Shown in pieces: positions 21,412 to 23,604 of a DNA stretch of 23,604 nucleotides. The notes beneath the pieces are model-generated. The model saw only the letters and a list, made by a program, of their open reading frames with translations, was not told the DNA's origin and ran no database searches. The stretch is from assembly GCA_900765115.1 (NCBI GenBank), contig CAAFQK010000038.1, positions 1 to 23,604 of the forward strand, written 5' to 3'. The translations under genes and the position numbers were made by a program. Source of the stretch: an uncultured Collinsella sp. Its GTDB lineage: Bacteria > Actinomycetota > Coriobacteriia > Coriobacteriales > Coriobacteriaceae. Positions within the stretch are counted from its first letter, which is position 1. Each line of letters starts with the position of its first letter.

Positions 21412-23604
21412 TTAAAGGGCTTCCGCACACCTCTTGCAAATATGCGCGTGACCGTTGTACTCGCCGACGGTGGTGCGATAGTTCCAGCAACGGTCGCAGC
21501 ACTCGCCCTCGGCAGCCTCAATGGCAACGGAGAGCTCCTCGCCCTGGGTCAGCTCAACATCGGAGACGATGTAGAACTCGGCCAGGTCGACGGCCTTGTC
21601 GCCGGTCAGCAGCGCATACATCTCGGCGGGAACGACCGCCTTGACGCGGACCTGTTGGCTCTTGGTGAAGGTGCCGGCAGAGCGGGCATCCTCAAGGGCC
21701 TTGGTCACGGCGCTACGGAGCTCGAGCGAAGCCTCGAGCACGCCCTCGAACTCATTGGCCTCGTCGACCGTGATGGGCGACTTGTACCAATCGAGCAGCG
21801 CGGCGTACTTCTGATGATCGACGCAGCCGGCGGGCGCATAGGCCATGGCCTCATCGACGGTGTAGGACAGGATCGGCTGCAGATCGCGCATGAGCATCGA
21901 GAAGAGCTCGGCGAGCACGGTCTGGGCGCTGCGGCGCTCGAGCGAGCCGGGCTTTTCGCAGTACAGACGGTCCTTCAGGGCGTCGAGGTACACGTTGGAA
22001 AGCTCGGTAACAACAAAGTCGTAGAGCGCACGGTAGGCGCGCGGGAACTCGTAGCTGGCGTAGGCATCGTCGACCTCGGCCTGGACCTGGGTCAGGCGGG
22101 CAACCATGAGCTTGTCGAGCGGCAGCAGGTCGGCAAAGGCGACGCCGTCGGTCTCGGGCTCAAACTGACCCTCGAGCTCGGAGAGCAGGAAGCGCAGCGT
22201 GTTGCGGAAACGACGGTAGGCATCGGACGTACGGGCAAGAATCTCGTGGTCGATGGACACGTCGGAGCTGGTGTCGACGGAGGCAACCCACAGGCGGATG
22301 ATGTCGGCACCCATCTCGTCGCAGACCTTATTGGGGTCGATGACGTTGCCGAGCGACTTGGACATCTTGCGGCCCTGGCCGTCGAGGGTGAAGCCCTGCG
22401 AGACGACTGCCTTGTACGGAGCGTGGCCGTTGGCACCCACCGAGGTCAGCAGCGAGCTCTGGAACCAACCGCGGTGCTGGTCGGAGCCCTCGAGATACAC
22501 GTCAGCCGGGTACTCAAGCTCGGGGCGATACTCGCAGACGGCCTTCCAAGACACGCCGGAGTCCCACCACACGTCGAGAATGTCCTTATCGGCCTTGAGG
22601 TGATGGCCGCCGCACTTGGGGCAGACGCAAGCCTCGCCCAGGTAGTTCTCGGGAGCGTCGGTGAACCAGGCGTCGGAGCCCTTCTCGTGGAAGAGCTTGA
22701 TAACGGCGTCGAGCGTGGCGTCGTTCATGACCTTCTCGCCGCAGTCGGCGCAGGTGTAGCTGGGGATAGGCACGCCCCAGTTGCGCTGACGGCTGATGCA
22801 CCAGTCGGGACGCTGCTCGACCATGGCGCCGATGCGGTTTGCCGCGTGGGCCGGATACCACTTGACGTTCTCGCGGACCTCTTTGCCAGCCTGCTCGCGC
22901 AAGCCGGTCTTGTCCATCGAGACAAACCACTGGTCAGTAGCACGGAAGAGCACCGGGTGCTTGCAGCGCCAGCAGTGCGGATAGCTGTGGGTGATCTTCT
23001 TCTCGAGGACCAGGGTGCCGCGCTCGCGCAGGAACTCGATGATGTGCGGGTTGGCCTCATCGGTATCCATACCGCTGAAGGGGCCACCGGTGCCAAACTC
23101 CTCACCGGTGTAGAACTTGCCGTCGTCATCGACCGGCATGCAGATGTCGGTGATGCCCTCCTTGAGGCAGGCAAAGTAGTCGTCGACGCCGTGGCCGGGC
23201 GAGTTGTGGACGATACCGGTACCGTCATCGACACCGACGTAATCGGCCAGCAGCGCCACGCCCTCGACACCGTCGAAGATCGGCTGCTTGTAGTGGATGT
23301 GGTGGAAGGTCTCGGCAGGAACCACGTAGGGCTTGCCGTCGACCATAACCGGGGTGTACTCCCAGCCAAACTCCTCGCAGCACTTGGGAGCCAGGTCCTC
23401 GAGCATGACCTCGGCACGACCCTCGTGCTCAACGGCGACATAGGCGGCGCCGGGCTTAAGGGAAACGGCCTGGTCGGAGGGGATGGTCCACGGCGTAGTC
23501 GTCCAGATGATAAAGTCGACCGGGCCGTCGAAGTTCTCGAGGCCGGCGGGCTTGGAAGTCATCTCGAAGCGCACGAAAATGGAGGGGCTCGTCTCGTCAG
23601 AGTA
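21412..23604 (-). CDS. ileS: Isoleucine-tRNA ligase, C-terminal part (cut by right edge)
   Basis: About 730 residues are visible; the frame is open to the edge, so the start and the HIGH motif lie outside. The visible part begins YSDETSPSIFVRFEM, the typical approach to the CP1 editing domain, which has WTTTPWTIPSDQAVS. The KMSKS loop is in GQGRKMSKSLGNVIDP, and the central Cys pairs CADCGEK and CPKCGGH fit Gram-positive-type IleRS. A C-terminal zinc finger (CDRCWNYRTT, then HICKRCAEAL) ends the protein. IleRS charges tRNA-Ile and edits Val. It ends in a strong terminator, so it is separate from lspA. Confidence 0.97.
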   Translation of the reverse strand, partial: YSDETSPSIFVRFEMTSKPAGLENFDGPVDFIIWTTTPWTIPSDQAVSLKPGAAYVAVEHEGRAEVMLEDLAPKCCEEFGWEYTPVMVDGKPYVVPAETFHHIHYKQPIFDGVEGVALLADYVGVDDGTGIVHNSPGHGVDDYFACLKEGITDICMPVDDDGKFYTGEEFGTGGPFSGMDTDEANPHIIEFLRERGTLVLEKKITHSYPHCWRCKHPVLFRATDQWFVSMDKTGLREQAGKEVRENVKWYPAHAANRIGAMVEQRPDWCISRQRNWGVPIPSYTCADCGEKVMNDATLDAVIKLFHEKGSDAWFTDAPENYLGEACVCPKCGGHHLKADKDILDVWWDSGVSWKAVCEYRPELEYPADVYLEGSDQHRGWFQSSLLTSVGANGHAPYKAVVSQGFTLDGQGRKMSKSLGNVIDPNKVCDEMGADIIRLWVASVDTSSDVSIDHEILARTSDAYRRFRNTLRFLLSELEGQFEPETDGVAFADLLPLDKLMVARLTQVQAEVDDAYASYEFPRAYRALYDFVVTELSNVYLDALKDRLYCEKPGSLERRSAQTVLAELFSMLMRDLQPILSYTVDEAMAYAPAGCVDHQKYAALLDWYKSPITVDEANEFEGVLEASLELRSAVTKALEDARSAGTFTKSQQVRVKAVVPAEMYALLTGDKAVDLAEFYIVSDVELTQGEELSVAIEAAEGECCDRCWNYRTTVGEYNGHAHICKRCAEAL

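Overview
The window comes from a high-GC bacterium of the Coriobacteriia, most like Collinsella. I base this on GC-rich codon use, actinobacterial-looking RarA and EF-P, and the gene order alaS-ruvX-mltG-yqeG-aroK-aroB-pepP-efp. The genus is a judgement from memory, not a search. All 21 genes I can support lie on the minus strand, so the window reads right to left. Packing is tight, with many 1-11 nt overlaps (ATGA, TGATG, TAATG). The first 22 bases are not genomic: they match the end of an Illumina adapter, so position 23 is a contig end and recN is cut there for technical reasons.

Right to left. 21412-23604 holds most of ileS, cut at the right edge and closed by a strong terminator. lspA and rluD follow as a two-gene unit. 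A processive-type family 2 glycosyltransferase comes next and ends in a long hairpin that looks like an interspersed repeat. After it lie a minimal prepilin peptidase, a dGTPase-like HD hydrolase and rarA. A stress-type module follows: DUF948 membrane coiled-coil protein, RsbW-like anti-sigma factor, SigB/SigF-type sigma factor and an AI-2E family permease with an acidic tail. It is closed by a terminator.

alaS then begins a run of overlapping or nearly abutting genes: alaS, ruvX, mltG, yqeG, aroK and an aroB-like gene. After a structured intergenic stretch comes pepP with its own terminator. A good -10 box precedes efp, which heads efp, asp23-like, nusB, xseB, tlyA, nadK and recN (start only).

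Most of this is housekeeping: translation, envelope maturation, DNA repair and nucleotide metabolism. No insertion sequence, phage, CRISPR array, tRNA or rRNA was seen. The most notable points are a 3-dehydroquinate synthase homologue that has lost essentially all catalytic and zinc-binding residues while its partner shikimate kinase looks intact; an RsbW-like protein without its ATP-binding residues next to a stress sigma factor; the hairpin repeat behind the glycosyltransferase; and the adapter remnant. No stretch longer than 300 bases lacks a gene.
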